Origin: Okapia johnstoni
Taxonomy: Eukaryota > Chordata > Mammalia > Artiodactyla > Giraffidae
DNA length: 64,000 nt
Assembly: GCA_024291935.2 (NCBI GenBank)
Contig: CM044316.1
Span: forward strand, 75,904,501-75,968,500
Direction: 5' to 3'
In this document: piece after piece, positions 1 to 10,009 of the stretch
Position numbering within the stretch: position 1 is the first letter of the stretch
Layout: every line of letters begins with the position of its first letter
Position numbers and translations under genes: made by a program
Notes under the pieces: model-generated
The model's input: the letters and a program-made list of their open reading frames with translations, nothing else
The model's database searches: none
What the model was told of the DNA's origin: nothing

Positions 1-1146
1 TTGCATAACAAACTACCCCAAACTTACTGGCTTGAAAGAATGACCATCTAATTATGTCTCACAAATCTGTAGATCAGCATTTTGGGCAATGCTAAACTGG
101 GCATCTCTTCTCTAACAGCGCTCACTGGGTTCCTTCAGTGTTATTCAGCTAGCAGCTGGACTGGACTGGACTGGAGAATCCAAGATACCTTTACTCACAT
201 ACTTGACATCTAAGCTGATGCCTCACTTTTTTTCCAATGAATTCTTGAGTACTCTCCAGGGGGCCTCTCCAACAGAGTAATCAAACTTCTTAACATGAAG
301 TTCAGAGTTGCAAGGGGAAACCTTCCAAAGACAGGAAAGGAAGCTGCCAATTTCATAAGGACTGGACAGGATACTAACACAGCATCACGTATACCAAATT
401 CTCTTGGTCAAAATAGTCACACAGAGTGTATCCAGATTCAGGGAGAAAAGGAATACCCCACCCCCACCCCATGTCATGATAAAATGAGTTCAGAGTCCAT
501 GAGGGGCAGATAAGTTCATAGCCACACACTAGAATTCCTCTGTAGTTCCCTTTGGGGTTAACTTACAGATACACAGAGGAGAATCAATTAATATGAAATA
601 GAAGTAACAATGAACCAAATATACAGGAGGTATTATTTACATTAGAATGAAAAAGAGAATTCAGAAAACCTTAATTATTAACTGTGAAAACATTTCCCAG
701 TTATAGTTAAATCAGAATCCTTTAATACATAAAGACACTGATGGGGACTTTTAAAAAAACCAAATATCATATAGTCTCTGTCAATAAGGAGAAAACACCA
801 GTTATGCTTTACATGTATCTCTACTCTGTTACAAGCTTCTTTTAGAAATAAAATTTCTTCACTTTATGTTTTTGTGTTTTGATCGAAGTGAAACATGGCT
901 TTTCTCTTTTAAAAGCTAAAGGAAGATGAAAGCATACACTTTATATCCAGTTTTCAAAGACTTAAATCTTATTCAACTTTGTTTACTACTACTGCATAAA
1001 TGAGTCATCTGTGCACTCTGCCACAGATGAATAACATAAAACTTAGGTTAGCAGGGCCTGTCACAATTTAACCTAATGCTGCTTTCCTGGCCTCATTTAT
1101 CACCAATTTCTTCCCAATACCCGTTAGTCAAAGACTACCAGCAGTG
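1..1146. other. Intergenic DNA, no gene seen
   Basis: AT-rich, with no splice-bounded frame or recognisable repeat. A GGACTGGACTGGACTGGA run at about 155-172 is the only local repeat. The 72-codon frame at 295-513 matches nothing I know. Confidence 0.5.
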
Positions 1147-1738
1147 AGTGAGTGAAAGTCTCTCAGTCATGTCTGACTCTTTGTGACCCCATGGACTATA
1201 CAGTCCATGGAATTCTCCAGGTAGGAATACTGAAGTGAGTTCAGTTCAGTTCAGTTGCTCAGTCCCATTGTGTCAGACTCCTTGCAACCCCATGGACTGC
1301 AGCACACCAGACCTCCCTGTCCATCACCAACTCCCAGAGTTTGCTCAAACTCATGCCCATTGAGTCAGTGATGTGATCCAACCATCTCATTACCTGTTGT
1401 CCCCTTCTCCTCCCGCCTTCAATCTTGCCCAGCATCAGGGTCTTTTCCAATGAGTCAGTTCTTCCCATCTGGTAACCAAAGTATTGGAGCTTCAGCTTCA
1501 GCATCAGTCCTTCCAATGAATATTCAGGATTGATTTCCTTTAGGATTGACTGGTTGGATCTCCTCGCAGTTCAAGAGACTCTCAAGAGTCTTCTCCAGCA
1601 CCCCAGTTCAAAAGGAATAATTCTTCAGCGCTCAGCTTTACAGTCCAATTCTCACATCCATACAAGAATACTGGAAAAACCATAGCTTTGGCTAGACAGA
1701 CCTTTGTCAGCACTGAAGTGGATAGCCATTCCCTTCTA
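1147..1738 (-). mobile_element. Bov-tA-type SINE, antisense, interrupted by BovB
   Basis: The 3' half of the SINE reads CTCAGTCATGTCTGACTC onward at 1158-1228 and resumes at 1712-1738 with GATAGCCATTCCCTTCT. The gap is the BovB at 1238-1711. The tRNA-like end is missing. Confidence 0.7.
1238..1711 (-). mobile_element. BovB LINE 3' fragment inserted in a SINE
   Basis: On the - strand this encodes the C-terminal BovB region ([28 protein letters not shown], interrupted). The 3'-end GTTCAGTTCAGTTCAG repeats abut ACTGAAGTG at 1229-1237, which is repeated at 1712-1720. Confidence 0.85.
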
Positions 1739-2241
1739 TAAATGAAGAATTTGGGTTTATTACTGGTTGCAGTAAGGGAGATCAAATACCTAGAGGAACC
1801 CTCAGGATCTCAATAAGGTGTTACAATTACAGGATTTCGGCATGTTTCCAGTGACTTTTACTATCTTAACTAAATTTTACCTAGGAGAAAGAAAGACTAG
1901 TTTATGATTAACGGTGTAATTGACAAAGAAGCTGAAATCATATTGATGAGATACGGTGATGTTTGGTCATTTTCGTGATTTGAACAACGCTCATGTTTTA
2001 TGTTCATATATAATAGAGTGATCTTATGTTCTTGAGCCATCACTGAGGAGAGTCACGTCAATGCGCATGTCCTGTTCAATTGTTTAGGCTCAGCAGAAAA
2101 GCACCAGATCCTAGTCCAGGCTGGCCAGGATCACAGGCTGTTTTCTCTTCCACACACCCAACACGCCACACTAATGCTGGCCTTGAGTTTTCTCTGCCCT
2201 CTCTCCCTATTTCTGTTCCATTTAGTTCTCTATACTTCCAA

Positions 2242-2429
2242 GGGGGGGCTTCCCTTGTGGCCTAGACAGTAAAGAATCTGCCTGCAATGCAGGAGACCCA
2301 TGTTCGATCCCTGGGATGGGAAGATCCCCTGGAGAAGGGAATGGCAATCCACTCCAGTATTCTCGCCTGGAGAATTCCGTGGACAGAGGAGTCTGGGGGG
2401 GAAGTCCGACAGGACTGAGCAACTACACT
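2242..2429 (+). mobile_element. Bov-tA SINE
   Basis: It begins GGGGGGCTTCCCTTGTGGCC and carries a B-box-like GTTCGATCCC. TACTTCCAA at 2233-2241 and 2430-2438 forms the target-site duplication. Confidence 0.85.
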
Positions 2430-2628
2430 TACTTCCAATAACTCTTCCCTTGACACTTCAACTCAGTTTTCTCTCTGAAATCCTTTGCACTGCATATTAT
2501 TTGATTATTTGTTGTCATGCTTTCTTCACACACTTCAGAGCGACAGAGTAGTAGTGAAAATTAGAGACACTTAGCATATAGTCACAAAAAAAGAAAAGGG
2601 AGAGGTTTATTTTCCTTTTCCATAAACT

Positions 2629-2904
2629 GCTGCTGCTGCTGTTAAGTCGCCTCAGCCGTGTCCGACTCTGTGCGACCCCATAGATGGCAGCCCACCAGGC
2701 TCCGCCGTCCCTGGGATTCTCCAGGCAAGAACACTGGAGTGGGTTGCCATTTCCTTCTCCAATGCACGAAAGTGAAAAGTGAAAGTGAAGTCACTCAGTC
2801 ATATCCGACCCTTAGCGACCCCATGGACTGCAGCCTACCAGGCTCCTCCGTCCATGGGAGTTTCCAGGCAAGAGTACTGGAGTGGGGTGCCATTTCCTTC
2901 TCCG
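2629..2904 (-). mobile_element. Bov-A2 dimeric SINE, full length
   Basis: The left edge has CTG trinucleotides (the reversed CAG tail), followed by two related Bov-A units separated by a GTGAAAAGTGAAAGTGAAG linker. The flanking duplication TTCCATAAACT occupies 2618-2628 and 2905-2915. Confidence 0.9.
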
Positions 2905-2976
2905 TTCCATAAACTAGAACACACGTAAAGTGCTTCCTTAACTTCAGTAAAATCGTTTTAGAAACAAGCCTTATGA

Positions 2977-3161
2977 CTGCTACTGCTACTGCCAAGTCGC
3001 TTCAGTCGTGTCCGACTCTGTGCGACCCCATAGACGGCAGCCCACCAGGCTACGCCGTCCCTGGGATTCTCCAGGCAAGAACACTGGAGTGGGTTGCCAT
3101 TTCCTTCTCCAATTCATGAAAAGTGAAAAGTGAAAGTGAAGTCGCTCAGTCGCGTCCGACT
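2977..3161 (-). mobile_element. Bov-A2 SINE, truncated, next to the COX7C promoter
   Basis: It contains one full Bov-A unit, the linker and about 20 bp of the second unit. AAGCCTTATGA is duplicated at 2966-2976 and 3162-3172. The right edge is about 170 bp from the likely COX7C start. Confidence 0.9.
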
Positions 3162-3212
3162 AAGCCTTATGAACTCAGCTCCAAAAGAATCACTGCGAGC
3201 ATCTGCTGCCAG

Positions 3213-3225
3213 ACTACGTTTCCCA
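3213..3225 (+). promoter_or_regulatory. ZNF143/THAP11-type motif (ACTACGTTTCCCA)
   Basis: The 13-mer fits the vertebrate promoter consensus ACTAYRNNNCCCR at every position, about 115 bp upstream of the likely start. The motif is known to be bound by ZNF143/THAP11 complexes at many housekeeping and mitochondrial genes. Occupancy here is inferred. Confidence 0.6.
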
Positions 3226-3263
3226 CAATCCTTCAGGGCCGACAAGGCGCCGCGGTGCTATAA

Positions 3264-3276
3264 ACTAAAATTCCCA
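3264..3276 (+). promoter_or_regulatory. Second, imperfect ZNF143-type motif (ACTAAAATTCCCA)
   Basis: This lies 51 bp downstream of the first site in the same orientation and shares the following CAATCCT context, so it is either an old local duplication or a paired binding site. It deviates from the consensus at one position (A for the pyrimidine). Confidence 0.4.
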
Positions 3277-3333
3277 CAATCCTCGGGGCGCCGTTTTCTC
3301 GCGTTTTCCGAGAACTGTGCCTCATTTCCCATC

Positions 3334-3527
3334 TTCCCTTTCGATCCTTGCAGTTAGGGGAACAAGGTCGTGAGGTAAGGATTGCGCGGTTTGCAGCCGC
3401 CATTTTTGCCGCCTTCAGTCTCTGGATCTTTTGTAAAGCTTCCAACAGCGCTATGTTGGGACAGAGCATCCGGAGGTTCACAACCTCTGTGGTTCGTCGG
3501 AGCCATTACGAGGAGGGTCCAGGGAAG
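3334..3527 (+). other. COX7C: COX7C exon 1 (5' UTR and first 25 codons)
   Basis: The 5' end is inferred from a pyrimidine run (CTTCCCTTTC) at about 3333-3342, which resembles the 5'-TOP starts of respiratory and translation genes. The exact start base cannot be fixed from sequence. The first ATG (3453) sits in GCTATGT and opens the conserved COX7C frame. The exon ends at the AAG|GTTAGT donor at 3527/3528. Confidence 0.85.
3396..3407 (+). promoter_or_regulatory. YY1-type site in the COX7C 5' UTR (GCCGCCATTTTT)
   Basis: The GCCGCCAT core is the classical YY1 element, placed about 60 bp downstream of the likely start, as in many nuclear genes for mitochondrial proteins. From memory, published work on the bovine COX7C promoter reported a role for YY1; I cannot check whether it is this site. 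Confidence 0.6.
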
Positions 3528-4481
3528 GTTAGTATGGAAGGGGCCTGCTTCATTGGGTAGGGGGCACTTGGCGGCGACTGACTGAACTCTGAGGCCGACT
3601 ATGCGCCGTGAAGAGAGAAACGAGGAGCCAGGGTTTTGAGCCGCGACGTCGACTAGCATTCCGCTTCCCCCAGGGACCCGGGAGAAAGTTCAGGAGTGTG
3701 ACTGCGCGCTGTAGTCATGAATAGGTTTGAGTAAATGAAGCCAGAGGCCTTCTCTCGCTCTAGCGCTCCCCCCGTTTCCCCTTGCGTCCCACCCTGCCCT
3801 TCAAAATTCGGGGGCCCTTAGAGCCTCTGACTGCAGGTATTGTGGCTTAAAACCTAGCTAAAGGTCACCAGCTTCGAAGTGAAGGTCATTGAAAACTGGG
3901 GTTTGTGAGGGCCTGTGCTGTGGGGCTAGTCTTAAACTAATTGACGAAATTAGAAGTATTAATCGTCCTTGAGGTTGGTTTTAGCTTTAATTATAAATAG
4001 CTTCAAGCGAGTAGTTAGCTGTAACAGCCTCCTGGGGTTACCCTGAGGCCTAGAGAGGGTGTAGAGGGATAGAATCGAAGAGGAAAGCCAGGAATTTTTT
4101 TACCATCAAGTGTTTGCGGTGGAGGTCATATGATTTTAAAGATATTTAAAAATGCTATGGTTAAGTTGCCTAGTGTTCCATACATAGCAATGGTGGACCA
4201 GGATTTTTATCCAGGGAGTCTTGGTCCAGAGCTCAAATACTTGACCAGTCATATATAACCTGATTATATAAAAATTAGCATTTCCTCTGTAATTATTTTT
4301 AATCTGTAAAATCAGATGGTTTGAAGTTAAGTATTTGTTGTTTGTTCTCTTTTGTTCCCAACAGAATATACCATTTTCAGTGGAAAACAAGTGGAGGTTA
4401 CTAGCTATGATGACTTTGTTCTTTGGGTCTGGATTTGCTGCACCTTTCTTTATAGTAAGACACCAACTGCTTAAAAAGTAA
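3453..4481 (+). CDS. COX7C: Cytochrome c oxidase subunit 7C, mitochondrial precursor
   Basis: The spliced CDS (3453-3527 joined to 4365-4481) gives 63 residues, the usual length of this precursor. Residues 1-16 ([16 protein letters not shown]) are a basic mitochondrial presequence. The mature 47-residue chain starts SHYEEGPGK and has one transmembrane helix at about residues 38-58 ([18 protein letters not shown]), ending in HQLLKK. It is a small nuclear-encoded structural subunit of respiratory complex IV in the inner mitochondrial membrane and has no catalytic residues of its own. Intron 1 (3528-4364) is phase 0 after Lys25, with donor AAG|GTTAGT and an acceptor ending CCCAACAG. Intron 2 (4494-5406) lies in the 3' UTR, 12 nt after the stop, too close to mark the mRNA for nonsense-mediated decay. 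No frameshift or stop interrupts the frame, and the introns and CpG-rich promoter argue for the real gene rather than a retrocopy. From memory, the mature sequence matches the bovine subunit. Confidence 0.97.
4150..4245 (-). mobile_element. MIR SINE fragment in COX7C intron 1
   Basis: Degenerate antisense MIR core (TTAAGTTGCCTAGTGTTCC, ATAGCAATGGTGGACCAGGA, TTGGTCCAGAGCTC). It resembles the copy in intron 2. Confidence 0.6.
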
Positions 4482-4493
4482 TCCATGAGACAG
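4365..4493 (+). other. COX7C: COX7C exon 2 (codons 26-63, stop, start of 3' UTR)
   Basis: The exon is preceded by a pyrimidine-rich tract and CCCAACAG. It opens with AAT ATA CCA (Asn-Ile-Pro), encodes the whole membrane helix, stops at TAA 4479-4481 and ends CAG|GTAAAT at 4493/4494. Confidence 0.95.
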
Positions 4494-4764
4494 GTAAATT
4501 TAATGGATTTATAATCTTCACAGAAGTTTCTCCTTTATTCCTTTCTTCCCTTACCACCCACCCCCTCAAAATCACAAATACACCTGAAGTTAGGTGGGCA
4601 TGTGACATTGGTGGAGACAGGTTAAGCCTATAGACAAACCTATCTTTGCCTGAAAGCCAGTGTTTATTGAATGCTGCTGTTTATTAGGCACACCTAATAT
4701 TAATAGGCTCAGATTGCTTCCCAGGCAAGACTGTGAGGTGTTAACCTGATTTGAGACCAAAAAA

Positions 4765-4855
4765 AAAAAGTCAACTTGCTTAGTATTCCATAGCTAGAGG
4801 TGGTGGATCAGGATTTCTATCCAGTCTTGTTCCAGAGCTGAGGTTCTTGACCAGG
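4765..4855 (-). mobile_element. MIR SINE fragment in COX7C intron 2
   Basis: Contains CATAGCTAGAGGTGGTGGAT and TTCCAGAGCTGAGG in MIR antisense order, preceded by an A run at about 4759. Confidence 0.6.
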
Positions 4856-4944
4856 AAAAGTTCTAGTAAACTGATTAATGTTCATCTGTCTTGAGGATGG
4901 TATATGTTAGTCTATAAATGAAGGGATCATGTGTGCTGCAAGAT

Positions 4945-5085
4945 TAGTAGAGTCCCTGAGTAAGAAGGAAATGGCAGACCACTCCAGTATTCTTGCATGG
5001 AAAATCCCATTGACAGAGGAGCCTGGTGGCTACATTCCATGGGATCTCACGAGTCATACACGACTTAGCAACTAAAGCACCACTG
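4945..5085 (+). mobile_element. Bov-tA SINE, 5'-truncated, in COX7C intron 2
   Basis: Only the 3' two thirds remains, from GGAAATGGCAGACCACTCCA to TACACGACTTAGCAACTAAA; the tRNA-like head is missing. Confidence 0.75.
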
Positions 5086-5406
5086 AGTGAGAAGATTAAT
5101 ATTTTAACTAGACTTTTCATCAAAAACAACACTATAGGAGGCTCTGTGAGTTGGTTGGAATAAATTCCAAAATATACTTTAGAAAAGAAGGACTTCGCTT
5201 GTCTTAGTTTAGAAGGGAAATGGTTTATTCAAGCCATTACTTCGTGCATATGATGAAGCAAATCAGTATGAGTAAAATCATGATACTGTAAACGCTTTCT
5301 GATGCACCAGTCATAAATTGAAGGACAGACAATACATTAATGAAACTGCATGATTTCTGTTAAATGAGTTTTAAGTGTCATTAATTTTTCATGTTTTTAT
5401 TCACAG

Positions 5407-5510
5407 ATAGGAAGAGGAGCATATTAAGAGGTGCAGTCTCTTAAAAGGATCAAACCCTTGAACTCAGCATCCTAGATATGTTTGTAAATAAACTTATGGC
5501 ATAAATCCTT
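5407..5510 (+). other. COX7C: COX7C exon 3 (3' UTR only)
   Basis: The exon starts after TTTATTCACAG (ending 5406) and contains an AATAAA signal at 5487-5492. The cleavage site is therefore expected near 5505-5515; the end coordinate is approximate. Confidence 0.85.
5487..5492 (+). terminator. COX7C: COX7C polyadenylation signal AATAAA
   Basis: A canonical AATAAA hexamer lies about 80 nt into the non-coding third exon, the only such signal in the position expected for this mRNA. Confidence 0.85.
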
Positions 5511-6639
5511 AACGCTTCTTCTCTGAAATATGGGACATGATAATTGAACATGTGCTTACATTTTATTTGGGTAATATTGCATTATTAGTTTCTTAATATG
5601 TATTTGATTTAGCTTGTTTCTTGGTCTTAAATTCTGATTTTTTTTTTGATTCATGGGTCGAATTTGTCAGCAGTTCATTATAAAAGAGAAGTGCAGGCTT
5701 ATCCTGTGATTTTTATTTTAAAGGGTGAAAAAAAAAAAAGATGTATTTTTAGTCTTTTTTTTTTTTTTTTTACTTTGAAGGAGTAAATTCATTTTTCTTT
5801 ATGAGTGATAATTAAACATTAGGAGAATCAGTAGTGTATGGAGATGTAAGTTCAAGAGCTTCATTTTCTTCCTCTGTACCATAACACTGAAATTTTCGCT
5901 TTCGTAGATGTGCTACTGACCAATATTAGTCTTGTTTAGACTAAAAGAATATTTGAAATGAATTATAATAGCATGTGAGATAATATAGGAAATACTCCCT
6001 TTTTTATTCTGATGCTTTGACTAAGAGAAATGGGTTGTGAGATGGCTCTGATTAGTAATTGTAGCAGTGATAAGTCATGGTATTCTGTGCTTGGGGAGAT
6101 TTTCTGTATAACATTAAGGATTCCTACCTTTGGGAACCACAGAAGCAAGAATAAGAGTTTAGGGTTTATAAAATGATGTTGAATTTTTTGTTTGAATCAT
6201 TGCTAAATTACAAATTTAGCTGTCTGGGTGTTCTTGGAGGAAAGGGGACTAGAGCCTCCTTCATATTTTAAGATTCATTGAGCTATATTAATCATCATGT
6301 TAAACGTCCTGGCAAGTCCTAGGACCTGCCCCTCCCACCCCCCACCCCCAATTTACAGTTTGTATCAAGAGGCTGTAACAGGTTTTATTTTACAACAGGG
6401 TCAAGGTAGAAAATGTCATTTATTAGATTTGTCTATTTGAATTAAGCATTTGAGTGGTATACATGAATGAGAGAAAAATCTCCTTTAACTCTCCTGAAAT
6501 AGGAGTGCAGTTTACCCAGTCTCTGTAAAGGACTTCAGTGGGCTGGCTCTTAGTATGGAAGTATATTGAGTGATAGAGACTAGACAACTTTTTAGTTTTT
6601 GTATTGATGTTCTCCAGATAAACAGCCAACAGCATGTGT

Positions 6640-7110
6640 CTATAGAGAGATTTATTTTAAGAAATTGGTTCTTGCAATTGTGAATTTGTCAGGTCAACAG
6701 TCTGATGGGATAAAGTGAAAGCAGGAGACACAAGGAAGAGTTGATGTTCCAATTGCAAACCATCTGCTAGCAGAATTTCCTCAGAAGTCCGTCTTTTCCT
6801 ATTAATGCCTTCAGCTATTGGATGTGGCCTGCTCATGTGGAGAGTAAGTTTTACTGAAACTAAATGGTAATCTCATGAATTCCCAGACAGTCTAGTGGTT
6901 ATAACCTGGCATTTTTCACTGCCCTGGTCAAATCATTCTCTGGTCAGGGAACTAAGATTGTGTAAGCTGTGCAGTGCAGCTGAAGAGGAAAAAAAAGGAA
7001 ATCTCATCCCCAAAAATAGCTTCACAGAAATATCCAAAGTAATGTTTAGACAAATATCCAGACACCATTTCTCAGTCAACGATGTAAAATTAACCATTGC
7101 AATTTCACAG
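6640..7110. repeat. Old mammalian interspersed repeat split by a CHR SINE (family unassigned)
   Basis: The left piece (GAGAGATTTATTTTAAGAAA...) and right piece (AATCTCATCCCC... GACAAATATCCAGACACC... AAAATTAACCATTGCA) read as one diverged repeat unit that I recall from other mammals without being able to name it. It is interrupted at 6877-6999. Confidence 0.4.
6877..6999 (+). mobile_element. CHR-type (tRNA-derived, cetartiodactyl) SINE
   Basis: Begins GAATTCCCAGACAGTCTAGTG and includes TCTGGTCAGGGAACTAAGAT with an A-rich tail, the CHR pattern rather than Bov-tA. AATCTCAT is duplicated at 6869-6876 and 7000-7007. Confidence 0.7.
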
Positions 7111-7714
7111 AAGTGTGTGATTCCATTCAGTTTAATTTTTTTTTTTTTTTTAATGTTGGCTTGAATTTTTAAAACCACCACAGAATTGTTTTTTTTCAAT
7201 TTTATGTATTTTCCTCCACTGGTTTTTCAAAATTCAAGCCAATATTTAAAACTACAGGATTCCTGTAAATCCAGATTCTCTTACACAAATATGAGCTAAA
7301 TGGGCCCATACATACTTAGTGAAACTGCTAGGCCAAGTGTACCTTATGCAGAGGGTTCCCTAACCAGAATACCTGGGTAGGGAGGGGAGGGATTTGGGTT
7401 GGGGACTGCAACCCATGAATCATTTTTGAAGGAAGCTAGTAGTATTGGTTACATAGTAAAGTTTTGGCCATCCTAGTGAAAATTCAAAACCTATATTCCG
7501 ATGTAGAAGCAGTACAAATGGACTAAGGAGTAAGATTTGATTCAAAGCCAGGCTTGACCATGTTTCAGTTCAACTAGAAAGTATCTGCTCAGCTCTCTTG
7601 TATATCAGAAGTAACTATTTTAGGGTAGTTGTAAAGATTAAAATGGTGCTTAACTCCAAAACAAGTAGATGGAGGAAAATCTAGCTACAGTTATAACCAG
7701 CTGTCCAGCAAATT

Positions 7715-7910
7715 TGTGTGTGTGCAACTGTGTCCCACTGTTCGTGGGCCCTATGGTCTGTAGCCAGGCTCCTCTGCCCATGGAATTTTCCAGGCAGGAA
7801 TACTAGAGTGAACTGTCATTTCCTCCTCCAGATCTTCCCAACCCAGGGATCAAACCCTCTTCTGAGTTGCCAGGTGCATTCTTTACCACTAGCGCCACCT
7901 ATGAAGTCCA
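7715..7910 (-). mobile_element. Bov-tA SINE, diverged
   Basis: Antisense copy with the reversed tRNA-like end (TCTTTACCACTAGCGCCACC) at the right and the CAACTGTGTCCCACTGTTCG tail at the left. Confidence 0.75.
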
Positions 7911-8006
7911 ACAATACTCTAGTCTTAGTGATGTCTCGCAATGCCTGGAGTCATGGTGGATACAAGTCTGATGATAAGGTGTCACGTGTCACCATCGGTA
8001 AAATTG

Positions 8007-8315
8007 GCTTCCTTGATAGCTCAGTTGGTAAAGAATCTACCTGCAATGCAGGAGACCCGGATTTAATTCCTGGGTCAGGAAGATCCACTGGAGAAGAGAT
8101 AGGCTACCCATTCCAGTATTTCTGGGCTTCCCCTGTGGCGTAGCTGGTAAAGAATCTGCCCACAATGCAGGAGACCTGGGTTTGATCCCTGGGTTGGGAA
8201 GATCCCCTGGAGAAGGGAAAGGCTACCCACTCCAGTGTTCTGGTTTGGAGAATTACATGGACTGTATAGTCTGGGGTCCCAAAGAGTCAGACGTGACTGA
8301 GCGATTTTCACTTTC
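8007..8315 (+). mobile_element. Tandem composite of two Bov-tA SINEs in one insertion
   Basis: A 3'-truncated first unit (8007-8125) is followed head-to-tail by a complete second unit (from GGGCTTCCCCTGTGGCGTAG at about 8125). One duplication flanks the pair: ATCGGTAAAATTG at 7994-8006 and ATCAGTAAAATTG at 8316-8328. Confidence 0.8.
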
Positions 8316-8487
8316 ATCAGTAAAATTGTAGCTCCTTAGCATGGTGTTTAGTCATTTTTCTGGTTTCAGTCACCCTGGGTGATTCCTCCCTTTTTTCCCA
8401 AGCAATACACTTAGGTTTCCAATACCCTGTAAACGGCTTTGTAATTTGCCTTGCATGTACTGTTATCACTGATTCTTATCTCCTGCT

Positions 8488-8700
8488 TTCTTGGTGACTT
8501 AGATGATAAAGAATGTGCTTGCAATGCAGGAGACACATGTTCAATCCCTGGGTCGGGAAGATTCCCTGGAGAAAGGGAATGGCAACCCACTCCAGTATTC
8601 TGGCTTGGAGAATCCCATGGACAGAGGAGCCTGGTGGATTACAGTCCATAGGATCACAAAGAGTTGGACACAACTGAGGGACTTAACACTTTCATTTTCA
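8488..8700 (+). mobile_element. Bov-tA SINE
   Basis: Runs from CTTGGTGACTTAGATGATAA through CATGTTCAATCCCTGGG to TTGGACACAACTGAGGGACT, close to full length. Confidence 0.85.
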
Positions 8701-8724
8701 CTTTCCTGTCTTCCAACATTGTGT

Positions 8725-8898
8725 GTGTGCTCAGTCATGTCCAACTGCAATCCCATGAACTATAGCCCACCAGGCTCTGTCCATGGAATTTTCCAGGGTA
8801 GAATACTGGAGTGGGTGCCATTTCCTACTCCAAGGGATCTTCCTGACCCAAAGATTGAACCCACATTTCCTGCATTGGCAGGCACCACCTAGGAAACC
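8725..8898 (-). mobile_element. Bov-tA SINE
   Basis: Antisense copy directly after the preceding sense copy, so the pair forms an inverted repeat. The head end reads CTGCATTGGCAGGCACCACC. Confidence 0.8.
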
Positions 8899-10009
8899 CT
8901 ATCTCCCATACCAACTTGTAAATTTTGGAGACCAGGGAAGCTTTTATTTATTCATTTGTCCTACATATATAATTTTATGTGATCAGTAAATATTTATTGA
9001 GTAGATTATTGAATTGAAGCCAACAGTAGCAAATTTACCTTAAAACCCAGGCTTTCTAGTCTGTACACAGTATTTTCTTCTGAAGAAAAATGAATTTTTC
9101 CCAGGTAACTATTGAGTTCTCCAATACAGTTGTTGCAGACTCAGTGAGTGTAAGCTTTTCTGCTAAAATATAACTCAGTTATGTCACTGACCACACTGTT
9201 TAGTCCATCTGGTGTTCTTTGTAGGTACCCTTACTTGATTTACATTCTGGCAGTAGCTGTTAGTCCTGTTTGAGACCAATATTTTGAGAAGCATTGGCTT
9301 AAAGGATTAGGGCTGAATGCTGCCCTTTGTTAAATACATAGAATGAACAAGACACTTGTTCATTGCTATCGGCCCCTGGAGTTTGAGAATTGTTACTGCA
9401 GCAAAGCTTGGCCTACCCTCTCTGAAATATTGCGTACCTCATAAGATCTCAAAAAAGATTACTTCTCTATATCTCTGAATCTTTAATTGTAAACTTCTTT
9501 GTCAACTCAATATTATAAGGACTCTTCCAATTGGAAATGAGTTGCATCTATAATTGCAAAGATGGGTACCATATGAAAGCATGACTTGGTAGTAAGGAGA
9601 GATCTCCTCAGCCCTTCCCATGTGTGGACAAGGGTCAGAATGTAGGTAAATAGGTTGCAGCTTTCTAAGTGTTTTTTAAAGCAGCAGTTTTGAGTAGCTA
9701 GCTATGAGGCATTTTCACCATGTCTTTCATTTTGATGGATCCCACTTACCCAATGGGCACCTTTGTAAAAATGAGTCCCTTCCAGGTGGACACAGCTTCA
9801 TGCCAAAACACACTTGCTCCCTTGTCCAGTCACCTTCATTGTATATTGTCCACTGAAAAACAGTACAACTCTATGTAGCATTTCTGTATAAAATCATCTC
9901 AAATTTGGATTTTTCAGCTAAAATTCATCATTCCCTGCCAGTTTTCCCAGATCTGACAAAAGACATATCACAGTAATTGGTATTGAATAATTATTTAAGA
10001 TTTTAATGG
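8899..10009. other. Intergenic DNA, no gene seen
   Basis: No protein frame, RNA gene or clear repeat recognised between two SINEs. Confidence 0.5.

Larger units (their letters stand above)
3173..3560 (+). promoter_or_regulatory. COX7C: COX7C proximal promoter with short CpG-rich region
   Basis: CpG dinucleotides cluster here (for example GGCGCCGCGG at 3247-3256, and runs around 3285-3310), in contrast to the AT-rich surroundings. The segment runs from the target-site duplication of a Bov-A2 SINE (ends 3172) to just beyond exon 1. TATAAACTA at 3260-3268 is TATA-like but about 70 bp from the likely start, so a CpG-type initiator promoter is more likely. Confidence 0.75.

Noticed and set aside
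3354..3659. Antisense frame across COX7C exon 1
   Set aside because: A shadow of a CpG-rich first exon; COX7C on the + strand explains the region.
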